Position numbers and translations under genes: made by a program. A stretch of 37,837 nt of DNA. It comes from Alphaproteobacteria bacterium. GTDB taxonomy: Bacteria > Pseudomonadota > Alphaproteobacteria > SMXS01. Positions within the stretch are counted from its first letter, which is position 1. Every line of letters begins with the position of its first letter. Positions 28,020 through 36,411 of the stretch are shown here, piece by piece. The notes beneath the pieces were generated by a model. That model worked only from the letters and a program-made list of their open reading frames with translations, searched no databases and had not been told where the DNA came from. Where the stretch lies: the NCBI GenBank assembly GCA_016124315.1, contig WGNW01000027.1:1-37837 (forward strand), written 5' to 3'.

Positions 28020-28020
<1 letters not shown>
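27178..28020 (-). CDS. livG: Branched-chain amino acid ABC transporter ATP-binding protein LivG
   Basis: A 280-residue ABC ATPase. The ATG at 28020 overlaps the livM stop (ATGA) and was chosen over the longer shadow frame. Features are MRFGGLTAIDDLSF, Walker A GPNGAGKT (about 44-51), FNCLTGFYRPS, IRTFQNIRLFTGMSVLENLVVAQH, and a signature of LivG type (LPYGSQRRLEIARAM). Walker B is LLCLDEPAAGLNPRES, followed by EHDMSVVM. It pairs with LivF in the import complex. Confidence 0.96.
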
Positions 28021-29353
<1,333 letters not shown>

Positions 29354-29357
<4 letters not shown>

Positions 29358-30274
29358 ACCTTCTCGATCTCGGGCCGGCCCAGCAGTCCGGACGGGCGGA
29401 AGATCAGCACCAGCACCAGCACGCCGAACACCGCCACGTCGCGGTAGGCCAGGTCGAAATAGACCGGCCAGAAGCTTTCGATCATGCCGATCACCAGCCC
29501 GCCCAGCATGGCGCCGGGCAGCGAGCCGATGCCGCCCAGCACGGCGGCGGTGAACGCCTTGATGCCGGCAACGAAGCCGATGAAGAAGTCGATCACGCCG
29601 TAATAGAGCGTCGCCATCAGCCCGGCCACGGCGGCCAGCGAGGCGCCGATGATGAAGGTGATGGAGATGGTGCGGTTGACGTTGACGCCCAGCAGCGCCG
29701 CCATGGTGGCGTCCTGTTCGGTCGCCCGCTGCGCCCGGCCCAGCGGCGTGCGGCGGATGATGTAGGTGAAGCCGGCCATCAGCGCCACCGTGAGGAAGAC
29801 GATCAGCGCCTGCAGCAGGCTGACGTTGAGGTGGGCGTCGGTCCCCAGCGTGAAGCGGTAGCCGCCCTGCACCATGGGCGGCAGCGGCTTGACCCGGGCG
29901 CCCTGGGTGAGCTGGACGAAGTTCTGCAGCACGATCGACATGCCGATCGCCGAGATCAGCGGCGCCAGCCGCTGGGAGCCGCGCAGCGGCCGGTAGGCGA
30001 TCCGCTCCACCGCCCAGCCGTAGACGGCGGTGAACACCATGGCCACCACCAGCACCAGCAGGATGGCGACGGGCACCGAGGCGACGCCCAGCGCGCTGAA
30101 CAGCAGGAAGCCGATCAGCGAGATGAAGGCGCCCACCATGTAGATGTCGCCATGGGCGAAGTTGATCATCCCGATGATCCCGTAGACCATCGTGTAGCCG
30201 AGGGCGATGAGGCCGTAGAAGGCGCCGAGCGTGAGGCCGTTGACCAGCTGCTGCAGGAAAATGTCTATCGTCAT
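29354..30274 (-). CDS. livH: Branched-chain amino acid ABC transporter permease LivH
   Basis: A 306-residue inner-membrane permease beginning MTIDIFLQQLVNGLTLGAFYGLIALGYTMVYGIIGMINFAHG, the classic LivH start; that is why the ATG at 30274 was chosen over 30328. Later blocks are RPLRGSQRLAPLISAIGMSI, TPLGRAQRATEQDATMAALLGVN and AVLGGIGSLPGAMLGGLVIG. It is the first gene of the liv transcription unit and faces the SnoaL-like gene across 125 bp, so the operon promoter should lie in 30275-30399. No convincing hexamer pair was seen there. Confidence 0.96.
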
Positions 30275-30399
30275 CGGCGCTTGCGCTTTCCCCCTCGTCA
30301 GGCCGATCGTGCACGGGCAAGGTGCCACCCCCGCCGCGGCAACACAAGCGGCCAGTGGGCGGGGCGGGGCTGCGCGACGGCAAGGGAGGAGAAGGGCCG

Positions 30400-30870
30400 A
30401 TGGATCTGCAGGAACTGAAGGACCGGGAGGCGTTGCGCGAGGCGGTGCTGGCGTTCGCCACCGCCGTCGACAGCCTGGACATGGACCTCTACCGCGCGGC
30501 CTTCGCCGAGGAGGCCGAGTTCGACGTGTCGTCCTTCAGCGGCCAGCCGGCCGCCGTCGTCAGGGTGGCCGACTGGGCCGCCGGCATGGAGGGCTTCCTG
30601 CGCGGCTTCGATGCCACCCAGCACATCCTGTCCAACTTCGCCTTCGAGATCGCCGGCGACCGGGCGACGGTGATCGCCGCCATGCAGGCCGAGCATTTCC
30701 GACCCAACCGGGAGGGCGATTCCAGCGTCACCCTGGGCGGCGACTACGTGTTCCGGCTGGCGCGCACGCCCGCCGGCTGGAAGATCACCGGCTTCCGGCT
30801 CGACGCCCGCTGGCACCGCGGCAACCTGGCGCTCTACGACCTCGCCGCCAAGGGCCCGCGGCGGCGCTGA
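30400..30870 (+). CDS. SnoaL-like / NTF2-fold protein
   Basis: A 156-residue cytosolic protein of the SnoaL-like/NTF2 alpha+beta cone fold. The start (ATG at 30400) is supported by the GGGAGGAG ribosome-binding site 8 nt upstream. The N-terminal helix reads LKDREALREAVLAFATAVDSLDMDLYRAAFAEEAEFDVS, the usual opening of this family. TQHILSNFAFEIAGDRATVIAAMQAEHF, DYVFRLARTPAGWKITGFRLDARWHRGN and the short C-terminus complete the fold. Members are polyketide cyclases, dehydratases or isomerases, and many have no known substrate. It converges on the SDR gene with 9 bp between stops, and both may belong to the same unknown catabolic set. Confidence 0.8.
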   Translation: MDLQELKDREALREAVLAFATAVDSLDMDLYRAAFAEEAEFDVSSFSGQPAAVVRVADWAAGMEGFLRGFDATQHILSNFAFEIAGDRATVIAAMQAEHFRPNREGDSSVTLGGDYVFRLARTPAGWKITGFRLDARWHRGNLALYDLAAKGPRRR

Positions 30871-30879
30871 GCCGCCCGC

Positions 30880-31668
30880 TCAGAACGTCGAGTTGATCAG
30901 GCCGCCGTCCATCACCAGGCTCTGGCCGACCATGAAGCTGGCGTGGCGGCTGCACAGCAGGGCGCAGAACGCGCCCAGGTCGTCGGGGTCGCCGAACCTG
31001 CCGGCCGGGATGCGCCAGGCCTCGACGAACTTCATCACCTCCTCGTCGTAGGAGGTGCCGTTCTGCCGCGCCCGCTCGGTCATCCGGTCGTGGATGGTGG
31101 CGGTGTGGAACATGCCCGGCAGCAGGTTGTTGAGGATCACGTTGTACTTCGCCACCCGCTTCGACACCGCCACCGTGTAGTTGACCAGCGCCGCCCGGGG
31201 CGCGCCCGACAGCAGCCGGATCTCGGCCGGATGCTTGGCGGCGCCGGTGGCGATGTTGACGATGCGGCCGAAGCGGCGGGCGACCATGCCGTCGATGGTC
31301 GCCTTCATCATCTCCACCGGGCTGACCAGCGTGGTGTCCATGGTGTGGTGCCAGTCCTCCGCCGAGATGTCGCGGTAGTCCTCGGTCTGCACCGGGGGCG
31401 CGCAGGTCATCACCAGGATGTCCGGCTCGGGGCACGCCGCGAGGACGCGGGCACGGCCCTCCGCGGTGCTGTGGTCGGCCACCACCGGCGTGACCGTCGC
31501 CCCAGTTTCCTCGGCGATCTCGTGCGCAGCCGCGCGCAGCCGGTCCTCGCCGCGGGCCACCAGCCAGAGGTCGACGCCCTCGCGCGCCAGCGCCTTCGCG
31601 CTGCCCTTGCCCATGCCGGCGCTGCCGCCGTTGACGATGGCCTTGCGGCCGCTGATTCCCAGATCCAT
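30880..31668 (-). CDS. Atypical SDR-family oxidoreductase lacking the canonical catalytic tetrad
   Basis: A 262-residue short-chain dehydrogenase/reductase. The Rossmann motif is NGGSAGMGKG (about 14-23). The C-terminus LCSRHASFMVGQSLVMDGGLINSTF is standard for SDRs. The active site is not: the usual NAG becomes TCAPP, the Ser strand reads VNIATGAAK, and the YxxxK position aligns with S-GAP-R in LLSGAPRAALVNY. Catalysis may differ, or the protein may bind a ligand without reducing it. The ATG at 31668 was chosen; a longer upstream frame is an antisense shadow of the CoA transferase. It is divergent from the CaiB-type gene with 120 bp between starts, suggesting a shared control region and common pathway. 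Confidence 0.85.
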   Translation of the reverse strand: MDLGISGRKAIVNGGSAGMGKGSAKALAREGVDLWLVARGEDRLRAAAHEIAEETGATVTPVVADHSTAEGRARVLAACPEPDILVMTCAPPVQTEDYRDISAEDWHHTMDTTLVSPVEMMKATIDGMVARRFGRIVNIATGAAKHPAEIRLLSGAPRAALVNYTVAVSKRVAKYNVILNNLLPGMFHTATIHDRMTERARQNGTSYDEEVMKFVEAWRIPAGRFGDPDDLGAFCALLCSRHASFMVGQSLVMDGGLINSTF

Positions 31669-31788
31669 GCGATGCCTCCCCGCTTGCTCGATCCCGCCCG
31701 ATGATCCACCGGATCGCCCGCCGATGGTATGAAATCCTGCCCGGACGGTGTAAGCCGGGCCGGACCCGACCGAAACCGCGAGCAGACC

Positions 31789-33000
31789 ATGACCTTCGCC
31801 TCCGACGATCCCCGCCCCCTCGCCGGCATCCGCGTGCTGGACCTGGCCACCTTCATCGCCGCGCCCTACTGCGCGACGCTGATGGCCGAGTTCGGCGCCG
31901 AGGTGATCAAGGTGGAGCTGCCGCGGATCGGCGACCCGCTGCGCCGCTTCGGCTCGCCCACCGACTGCGGCGACTCGCTGGTGTGGCTGAGCGAGAGCCG
32001 CAACAAGCGGCCGGTCACCCTCGACCTGCGCACCCCGGAGGGCGCCGCCCTGCTGAAACGGCTGGCGCGCGAGGGCGACGTGGTGTGCGAGAACTTCCAG
32101 CCCGGCACGCTGGAGGGCTGGGGCGTCGGCTGGGACGCGCTGTCGGCCGAGAACCCGGCGCTGGTGATGCTGCGGGTCTCCGCCTACGGCCAGACCGGGC
32201 CGATGCGCGCGCTGCCCGGCTTCGGGCGCATCGCCAACGCGTTCGGCGGCATCTCGTTCCTCGCCGGCCATCCGGACCGGGAGCCGGTGACGCCCGGCTC
32301 GGCGACGCTGGCCGACTACATGTCGGGCATGTACGGCGTCATCGGCGTGCTGCTGGCGCTGCGCGCCCGCGACCGGACCGGCCAGGGCCAGATGGTGGAC
32401 ATCGGCCTCTACGAGAGCATCTTCCGCATCCTCGACGAGCTGGCGCCCTCCTACCAGCAGAACGGCTTCGTGCGCCAGCGCATGGGCGCCGGCACGGTGA
32501 ACGCGGTGCCGCACAGCCACTACCCGACGCGGGACGGCCGCTGGGTGGCGATCGCCTGCACCAACGACAAGATCTTCGAGCGGCTGGCCCGGCTGATGGA
32601 CCGGCCCGAGCTGGCGGGCGACGGCCGCTTCGGCAGCATCGCCAAGCGGGAGGCGGCGCGCGCCGAGGTGGACGCCATGGTCGGCGACTGGACCGCCTCC
32701 ATGGACCGGGCCGAGCTGCTGGGCCGGTGCGCCGACGCCCAGGTGCCGTGCGGACCGGTCTACGCGGTGGACGAGATCTTCGACGACCCGCAATACGCCG
32801 CCCGCGGCAACATCGCCCGGGTGGAGAGCCGCATCGGCGAGCTGGCGCTGCCCAACGTCATGCCGCGGCTGACCGGAACGCCCGGCGCCATCGACTGGAC
32901 CGGCAGGCCGCTGGGCGCGGACAACGACGCCGTGTTCCGCGACCTGCTGGGCCTGTCCGCCGACGAGATGGCGGCGCTGAAGGACAAGGGCGTGATCTGA
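31789..33000 (+). CDS. CaiB/BaiF family CoA transferase (class III)
   Basis: A 403-residue class III CoA transferase. The start at ATG 31789 leads into PLAGIRVLDLATFIAAPYCATLMAEFGAEVIKVE, the family hallmark. It continues with NFQPGTLEGWGVGW, VMLRVSAYGQTGPM and LADYMSGMYGVIGVLLAL, where D176 is the expected catalytic aspartate, then RDRTGQGQMVDIGLYES. The C-terminal portion with VPCGPVYAVDEIFDDPQ is intact. Such enzymes move CoA between carboxylic acids (formyl, carnitine, bile acid, succinyl/mesaconyl and others); the substrate here is unknown. A 14-bp palindrome GAGCCGGCCGGCTC follows the stop directly. The divergent SDR and the nearby SnoaL-like gene suggest a small acyl-CoA degradation set. 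Confidence 0.92.
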   Translation: MTFASDDPRPLAGIRVLDLATFIAAPYCATLMAEFGAEVIKVELPRIGDPLRRFGSPTDCGDSLVWLSESRNKRPVTLDLRTPEGAALLKRLAREGDVVCENFQPGTLEGWGVGWDALSAENPALVMLRVSAYGQTGPMRALPGFGRIANAFGGISFLAGHPDREPVTPGSATLADYMSGMYGVIGVLLALRARDRTGQGQMVDIGLYESIFRILDELAPSYQQNGFVRQRMGAGTVNAVPHSHYPTRDGRWVAIACTNDKIFERLARLMDRPELAGDGRFGSIAKREAARAEVDAMVGDWTASMDRAELLGRCADAQVPCGPVYAVDEIFDDPQYAARGNIARVESRIGELALPNVMPRLTGTPGAIDWTGRPLGADNDAVFRDLLGLSADEMAALKDKGVI

Positions 33001-33030
33001 GAGCCGGCCGGCTCTCCCTCGCCGTTCGGG

Positions 33031-33067
33031 TCTCGATACGCCGCTGCGCCGCACTCGATGCGAGCGG
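33031..33067. repeat. Dispersed extragenic repeat, copy 1
   Basis: It starts TCTCGATACGC, has CTGCG in the middle and ends in a 19-bp block CCGCACTCGATGCGAGCGG. The same start, centre and end recur at 34561-34601 with a slightly longer middle. It is non-coding and lies between the CoA transferase and the small hypothetical gene. Confidence 0.7.
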
Positions 33068-33189
33068 GAACGGGGTGCGGCCGCAGCCAATCATCAGGAC
33101 CGTTACGGATGCGGTAAAATCCCTGGATTCCGCCGCCAACCCGGCTACTCTTGGCTGCAGGACATATTTGCCGAGGGTTGGGGGTTCGC

Positions 33190-33618
33190 ATGGGTTGGCG
33201 ACTGCATTTCCAGACCAGAAGTTTGTTCGACACCGAAGTTCTCGCAGCCGAGCTGGCGAAGCTCACGGAGGAGGAGGAATCCGTCGAGATCGAGCAGGGA
33301 GGTCGCTTCGTCGCCGCGCTGCTGGAGGCGGAACTGCCTGGGCGGGGATTTCCGATCCGGATCACCATCAGGGAGGACTGGGGTTGGCACGTGGGGCTGG
33401 AGGAGAAGCTCTGCTGGATGAGCATCGGCTGCGGATATTCCGGCGAAGGCGACTACGGCCTCCATTGCTTCGTGCGGCCCGAAAAGCCGAGACCCTGGCA
33501 CGTGTTCAAGCGGGCCAAGGTCGCGCAGCGCATCGCCGAGCTGAAGCAGGCGGTCGAGGACATCCTGCGCGACAGCGGACAGGTCGAGGGCCTGCAGTGG
33601 CGCGAAGATCCCTGGTAG
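33190..33618 (+). CDS. Hypothetical protein
   Basis: A 142-residue soluble protein from the ATG at 33190 (GGGGG upstream). No family was recognised with confidence. The N-terminal half (LAAELAKLTEEEESVEIEQGGRFVAALLEAEL) looks helix plus strand. The centre is aromatic-rich (RITIREDWGWHVGLEEKLCWMSIGCGYSG), and the end (VFKRAKVAQRIAELKQAVEDILRDS...GLQWREDPW) is helical. The pattern recalls small cytosolic proteins of unknown function scattered in Proteobacteria. No signal peptide or membrane segment. It is convergent with the MBL gene with 11 bp between stops. Codon use looks like that of its neighbours. Confidence 0.65.
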   Translation: MGWRLHFQTRSLFDTEVLAAELAKLTEEEESVEIEQGGRFVAALLEAELPGRGFPIRITIREDWGWHVGLEEKLCWMSIGCGYSGEGDYGLHCFVRPEKPRPWHVFKRAKVAQRIAELKQAVEDILRDSGQVEGLQWREDPW

Positions 33619-33629
33619 GACCGGCGGGT

Positions 33630-34364
33630 TCAGAAGTGGATAACCTCTCCGTCCTCCGCATGCTCATGCCCGGCGTCCGGCAGACGGGCCAGCATGTCCG
33701 GGCCGAAATGGGTCAGCACGATGCGCTTGGCGCCGATCCGCGCCGCGTTCTCCCGCACCGAGGCGTAGTCCAGGTGCTGGGCGATCTTGCGGTCCCAGGT
33801 CAGCGCCTCGACGATGAACAGGTCGGCGCCCTTGCCCAGGTCGACCAGCGCGTCGGTCCATTCGGTGTCGCCTGAATAGGCGATGCTGCGGCCGTCGCAT
33901 TCCAGCCGCAGACCCAGCGGCGGCGCACCGCAGGCGTGCCGGACGCCGACCGTCCTGAAGCCGATGCCGTTGACCGTGCCTGTCTCGCCCGGAGCGGCCT
34001 CCAGGACTTCCGTCTCGAACTTGCGCGGTGCCGTCGACGAGCCGGGGAAGAACACTTCCATCGCCTGAGCCAGCCGCTTGCCGAAGCCGGTGGGTCCGAT
34101 CAGGGTCAACGGCCCCTTCCTGCGGCTGTAGAACTGGGCATCCAGGATGAAGAACGGCAGCCCGCCGAAATGATCGCCGTGCAGGTGCGACACGAAGATG
34201 GTGCGGATGGTGTTGGGATCGATGCCCAGCTTCCTGAGCGCGATCATGCTGGAGGCGCCGCAATCGATCAGGAAGCTGTCGTCTCCCCGCGGCACGAGAA
34301 AGCAGATGTTGAACCGGCCCCCGCTGCCGAACGCATCGCCGGAGCCGACGAACTGCAGCCGCAT
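33630..34364 (-). CDS. MBL-fold metallo-hydrolase (RNase Z-like)
   Basis: A 244-residue metallo-beta-lactamase-fold protein. The start MRLQFVGSGDAFGSGGRFNI (ATG 34364) is the usual beginning of this branch; the frame extending to 34634 is rejected. The metal site is complete: HLHGDH at about 69-74, a later His in VGVRHACGAPPLG, the Asp in AYSGDTEW, and the final HFGPDM. These proteins resemble RNase Z but lack its exosite arm and are usually annotated only as MBL-fold hydrolases, so the substrate is unknown. It is divergent from pyrE across 319 bp. Confidence 0.88.
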   Translation of the reverse strand: MRLQFVGSGDAFGSGGRFNICFLVPRGDDSFLIDCGASSMIALRKLGIDPNTIRTIFVSHLHGDHFGGLPFFILDAQFYSRRKGPLTLIGPTGFGKRLAQAMEVFFPGSSTAPRKFETEVLEAAPGETGTVNGIGFRTVGVRHACGAPPLGLRLECDGRSIAYSGDTEWTDALVDLGKGADLFIVEALTWDRKIAQHLDYASVRENAARIGAKRIVLTHFGPDMLARLPDAGHEHAEDGEVIHF

Positions 34365-34491
34365 GGCCGCCTCCCCCGTTAGTCCGCTACCACGATTGCA
34401 GGCAGGGCGGCACAGGGCAATGTGGCGATTCGCAGCGCCGGTGTGGAACGATGCGCAGCCGCCATCGCCTGCCTCGCTCCCCTCCAATCCC

Positions 34492-34544
34492 GCTCGGGTC
34501 GAGCAATCCGGCGCGACGCGCCGGATTGTATCGAGACCCGGAGC
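34492..34544. repeat. Long imperfect hairpin with a perfect 25-bp core
   Basis: The core is palindromic: CAATCCGGCGCG (34504-34515), one central base, then CGCGCCGGATTG (34517-34528). Flanking bases extend the pairing with mismatches, from GCTCGGGTC on the left to GACCCGGAGC on the right. It lies about 140-190 bp upstream of pyrE. It could be a mobile palindromic element or a transcript hairpin. Confidence 0.7.
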
Positions 34545-34560
34545 ACCGACAGAACGGGCA

Positions 34561-34601
34561 TCTCGATACGCAGCCCTGCGGGCCGCACTCGATGCGAGCG
34601 G
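34561..34601. repeat. Dispersed extragenic repeat, copy 2
   Basis: It shares TCTCGATACGC, CTGCG and the 19-bp CCGCACTCGATGCGAGCGG block with 33031-33067; the middle is 4 bp longer. The segment GTATCGAGA at 34528-34536 is the reverse complement of its TCTCGATAC start, so it can also pair with the adjoining hairpin. Confidence 0.7.
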
Positions 34602-34683
34602 TGAGTGATGTGCGCCGCTCCTTGCCGCTTGCAAACCCGCCTGTTATGACCGGAGGCGACGCTCACCGCCGCGGGGTTCCGCC

Positions 34684-35277
34684 ATGCCCGACATCGCCAC
34701 CGCCCTCGCGCCGGATCCGGCGCGGCTCGCCGACATCATACGCGCCAAGTCGTTCGGCATGGGCAAGATCATCCGGCTGGCCTCGGGCCGGGAGAGCAAC
34801 TTCTACTTCAACATGAAGCCCACCATGCTGGACCCCGAGGGCGCGGCGCTGATCGCCGCCGCCTTCGTCGAGGTGATCCGGACCGAGCGGCCGGCCTTCC
34901 TTGCCGGCCTCGAGCTGGGCGCGGTGCCGCCGCTGTGCTGCGCCACCATGGCGAGCTGGTGGGCGGGCGTGCCGGTGACCGGGCTGATCGTGCGCAAGCA
35001 GGTGAAGGAGCACGGCACGAGGCTGCCCATCGAGGGCCTGCCTTCCGAGGAGGCGCTGAAGGACGCCCGGGTGCTGATGATCGAGGACGTCACCACCACC
35101 GGCGGCTCGGTGCTCAAGGCGGTGCGCACCCTCCGTGACATGGGCGCCGAGGTCGCCAAGGTGCTGACCATCGTCGACCGCCAGGAGGGTGCCGCGGAGG
35201 AACTGGACAAGGAAGGCCTCGAGCTGCTCTCCGTGTTCCGCGCGGAGACGTTCCTGGGGTACAAGCCCGAGCTGTAG
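34684..35277 (+). CDS. pyrE: Orotate phosphoribosyltransferase
   Basis: A 197-residue type-I PRTase. The PRPP-binding signature VLMIEDVTTTGGSVLKAV lies at about 128-145. The N-terminal SGRESNFYFNMKPTML (about 38-53) and LELGAVPPLCC, GLIVRKQVKEHGT blocks are typical of OPRT. It converts orotate and PRPP to orotidine monophosphate in cytosolic pyrimidine synthesis. The listed ATG gives a normal-length protein. No pyrF or other pyr gene is adjacent. The hairpin elements upstream invite comparison with pyrE attenuation in enterobacteria, but no leader peptide or U-tract was found. Confidence 0.93.
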   Translation: MPDIATALAPDPARLADIIRAKSFGMGKIIRLASGRESNFYFNMKPTMLDPEGAALIAAAFVEVIRTERPAFLAGLELGAVPPLCCATMASWWAGVPVTGLIVRKQVKEHGTRLPIEGLPSEEALKDARVLMIEDVTTTGGSVLKAVRTLRDMGAEVAKVLTIVDRQEGAAEELDKEGLELLSVFRAETFLGYKPEL

Positions 35278-35328
35278 GCGGCGTCTGGCGCAGGGATCTG
35301 CAGGGCCATCGGGCGCCCCCCCCAAGCC

Positions 35329-35360
35329 GTCATCCCCGCGCACGCGGGGACCCAGCAGGG
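35329..35360. repeat. REP-like palindromic repeat, left copy
   Basis: A 32-bp element with a CCCCGCG-CA-CGCGGGG stem core flanked by GTCAT and ACCCAGCAGGG. An exact inverted copy is at 35742-35773. It lies between pyrE and the convergent GIY-YIG gene and could form the 3' hairpin of either transcript. Confidence 0.85.
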
Positions 35361-35374
35361 CGTAGGGCACGGCC

Positions 35375-35668
35375 TTACGGCGCCGCTATCTCGTCGTAGA
35401 GGTCCAGCCAGTCCGGGTTCATGTCCTCGATCAACTGAAGCTTCCACCGGCGTCGCCACTTCTTGAGGGCTTTCTCACGCCGGATCGCTTCTTCGATCCC
35501 GTCATGCGCCTCGTAATAGACCAGCGTTTTGACGCCGTAGCGCGCGGTAAAGCCGCGATAAACGCCGGTCCTGTGCTCATGCATCCGCCGCGGAAGATCC
35601 GTGGTCACGCCGATATACAGCGTTCCGTTGCGCTGGCTTGCGAGGATGTAGACGAAGGCGTCGAACAT
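35375..35668 (-). CDS. Small GIY-YIG nuclease-domain protein
   Basis: A 97-residue single-domain protein. The motif appears as VYILASQRNGTLYIGVTTDLPRRMHEHR (residues 6-33): the first strand VYIL, the second YIG, and the conserved Arg. The conserved Glu lies in EEAIRREKALKKWRRRWKLQLIE, and the end NPDWLDLYDEI is common to this branch. Such mini-proteins (GIY-YIG nuclease family, also called excinuclease ABC C-subunit domain proteins) have no established role. The gene is framed by an exact inverted pair of 32-bp palindromic elements, its most notable feature. Confidence 0.9.
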   Translation of the reverse strand: MFDAFVYILASQRNGTLYIGVTTDLPRRMHEHRTGVYRGFTARYGVKTLVYYEAHDGIEEAIRREKALKKWRRRWKLQLIEDMNPDWLDLYDEIAAP

Positions 35669-35741
35669 AGGGGCGCCGCAGGGCCATTATCGGCAAGAAG
35701 TGTAAGGGTTCGGCCTGCGTTCATCCAGCCCTCGCCCCTTC

Positions 35742-35773
35742 CCCTGCTGGGTCCCCGCGTGCGCGGGGATGAC
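35742..35773. repeat. REP-like palindromic repeat, right copy
   Basis: The exact reverse complement of 35329-35360 over 32 bp, including the CCCCGCG/CGCGGGG stem. It lies between the GIY-YIG start and the cupin stop codon. Confidence 0.85.
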
Positions 35774-35791
35774 CAAAAGGGGATCGGCTCC

Positions 35792-36214
35792 CTACCCCTT
35801 CCCCGGCGACCAGCCTTCGGGGGCCATCTCGAAGCCGGCGAACTCGAAGCCGGGGGCGACGGTGCAGCCGATCAGGCACCAGTCGCCCTGGGGCTCGGCC
35901 GCCTGCCAGGCGCCGGGCGGGATGACCGCCTGCGGGCGCTGGCCGAGGTCGAGCTGGTTGCCGAGCAAGTGGCGGCTGACCGAGGCGGCGTCCTCCGAGA
36001 TCAGCAGCATCAGCGGCGCGCCACCGTACCAGTGCCAGATCTCGGTGGCGTCGACCCGGTGCCAGTGGGAGCGCTCGCCCGCCCGCAGCAGATAGTAGAT
36101 GGCGGTGACGGGGCTGCGCCCCTCGGCGGCGGCGCGGTGGGTCTCCACGTAGTGGCCGCCCTCGGGATGAGGCCGCAGCCCCAGCCGCGCGATGATCTCC
36201 TCGGCGTCGCTGAT
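35792..36214 (-). CDS. DUF985-type cupin protein with apparent ATC start
   Basis: A cytosolic cupin, 140 residues if started at 36214. The core SPVTAIYYLLRAGERSHWHRVDATEIWHWYGGAPL with HWHRVD and EIWHW is diagnostic of DUF985. It also has GNQLDLGQRPQAVIPPGAWQAAEP and the terminal CTVAPGFEFAGFEMAP. The only conventional start in frame is a GTG at 36148, which would remove the conserved N-terminus. Upstream in frame the codons read (I)SDAEEIIARLGLRPHPEGG, as in family members, beginning with ATC at 36214 and with AGGGAG about 9 nt before it. One base (ATG to ATC) would restore a normal start. Function in the family is unknown. It is divergent from dnaK. Confidence 0.8.
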   Translation of the reverse strand: MSDAEEIIARLGLRPHPEGGHYVETHRAAAEGRSPVTAIYYLLRAGERSHWHRVDATEIWHWYGGAPLMLLISEDAASVSRHLLGNQLDLGQRPQAVIPPGAWQAAEPQGDWCLIGCTVAPGFEFAGFEMAPEGWSPGKG

Positions 36215-36285
36215 GGTTCCGTCTCCCTCTCGAACCGGCCGTTCCCAAGGCGTTGCGCCGACTCACGAATTTTGCGGCAGGCCGG

Positions 36286-36314
36286 TTGTAGCCCAAAAAC
36301 CGCCTCACTATATA
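36286..36314 (+). promoter_or_regulatory. dnaK promoter
   Basis: TTGTAG (36286-36291) and TATATA (36309-36314) are separated by 17 bp, about 100 nt upstream of the dnaK start. The context GTTG...CTATAT also fits a relaxed sigma-32-type heat-shock promoter, so the same site could serve both sigma factors. Confidence 0.55.
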
Positions 36315-36411
36315 ACGGCCGGACCAGATTTAGACACTCCCGACGGGGGCCGGCGCGGTGCATGAGGTGGCCGTCCCGGTCAGCCACAAGGAAAAGAGGA
36401 GAGCAGCAGCA

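Larger units (their letters stand above)
34365..34683. other. Intergenic region between the MBL gene and pyrE
   Basis: This 319-bp divergent region contains a long hairpin (34492-34544) and the second copy of a dispersed repeat (34561-34601). About 80 bp remain between that repeat and the pyrE start. The promoters of both genes must lie here but no clear hexamers were identified. No coding frame was accepted. Confidence 0.5.

Noticed and set aside
30880..33090. A 736-codon minus-strand frame that would fuse a long N-terminus to the SDR
   Set aside because: The N-terminal two thirds are antisense to the CaiB/BaiF gene; the SDR family start is at 31668.
35329..35773. The two 32-bp palindromes as a CRISPR array
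   Set aside because: Only two copies, in inverted orientation and more than 380 bp apart with a gene between them; no regular spacers and no cas genes.
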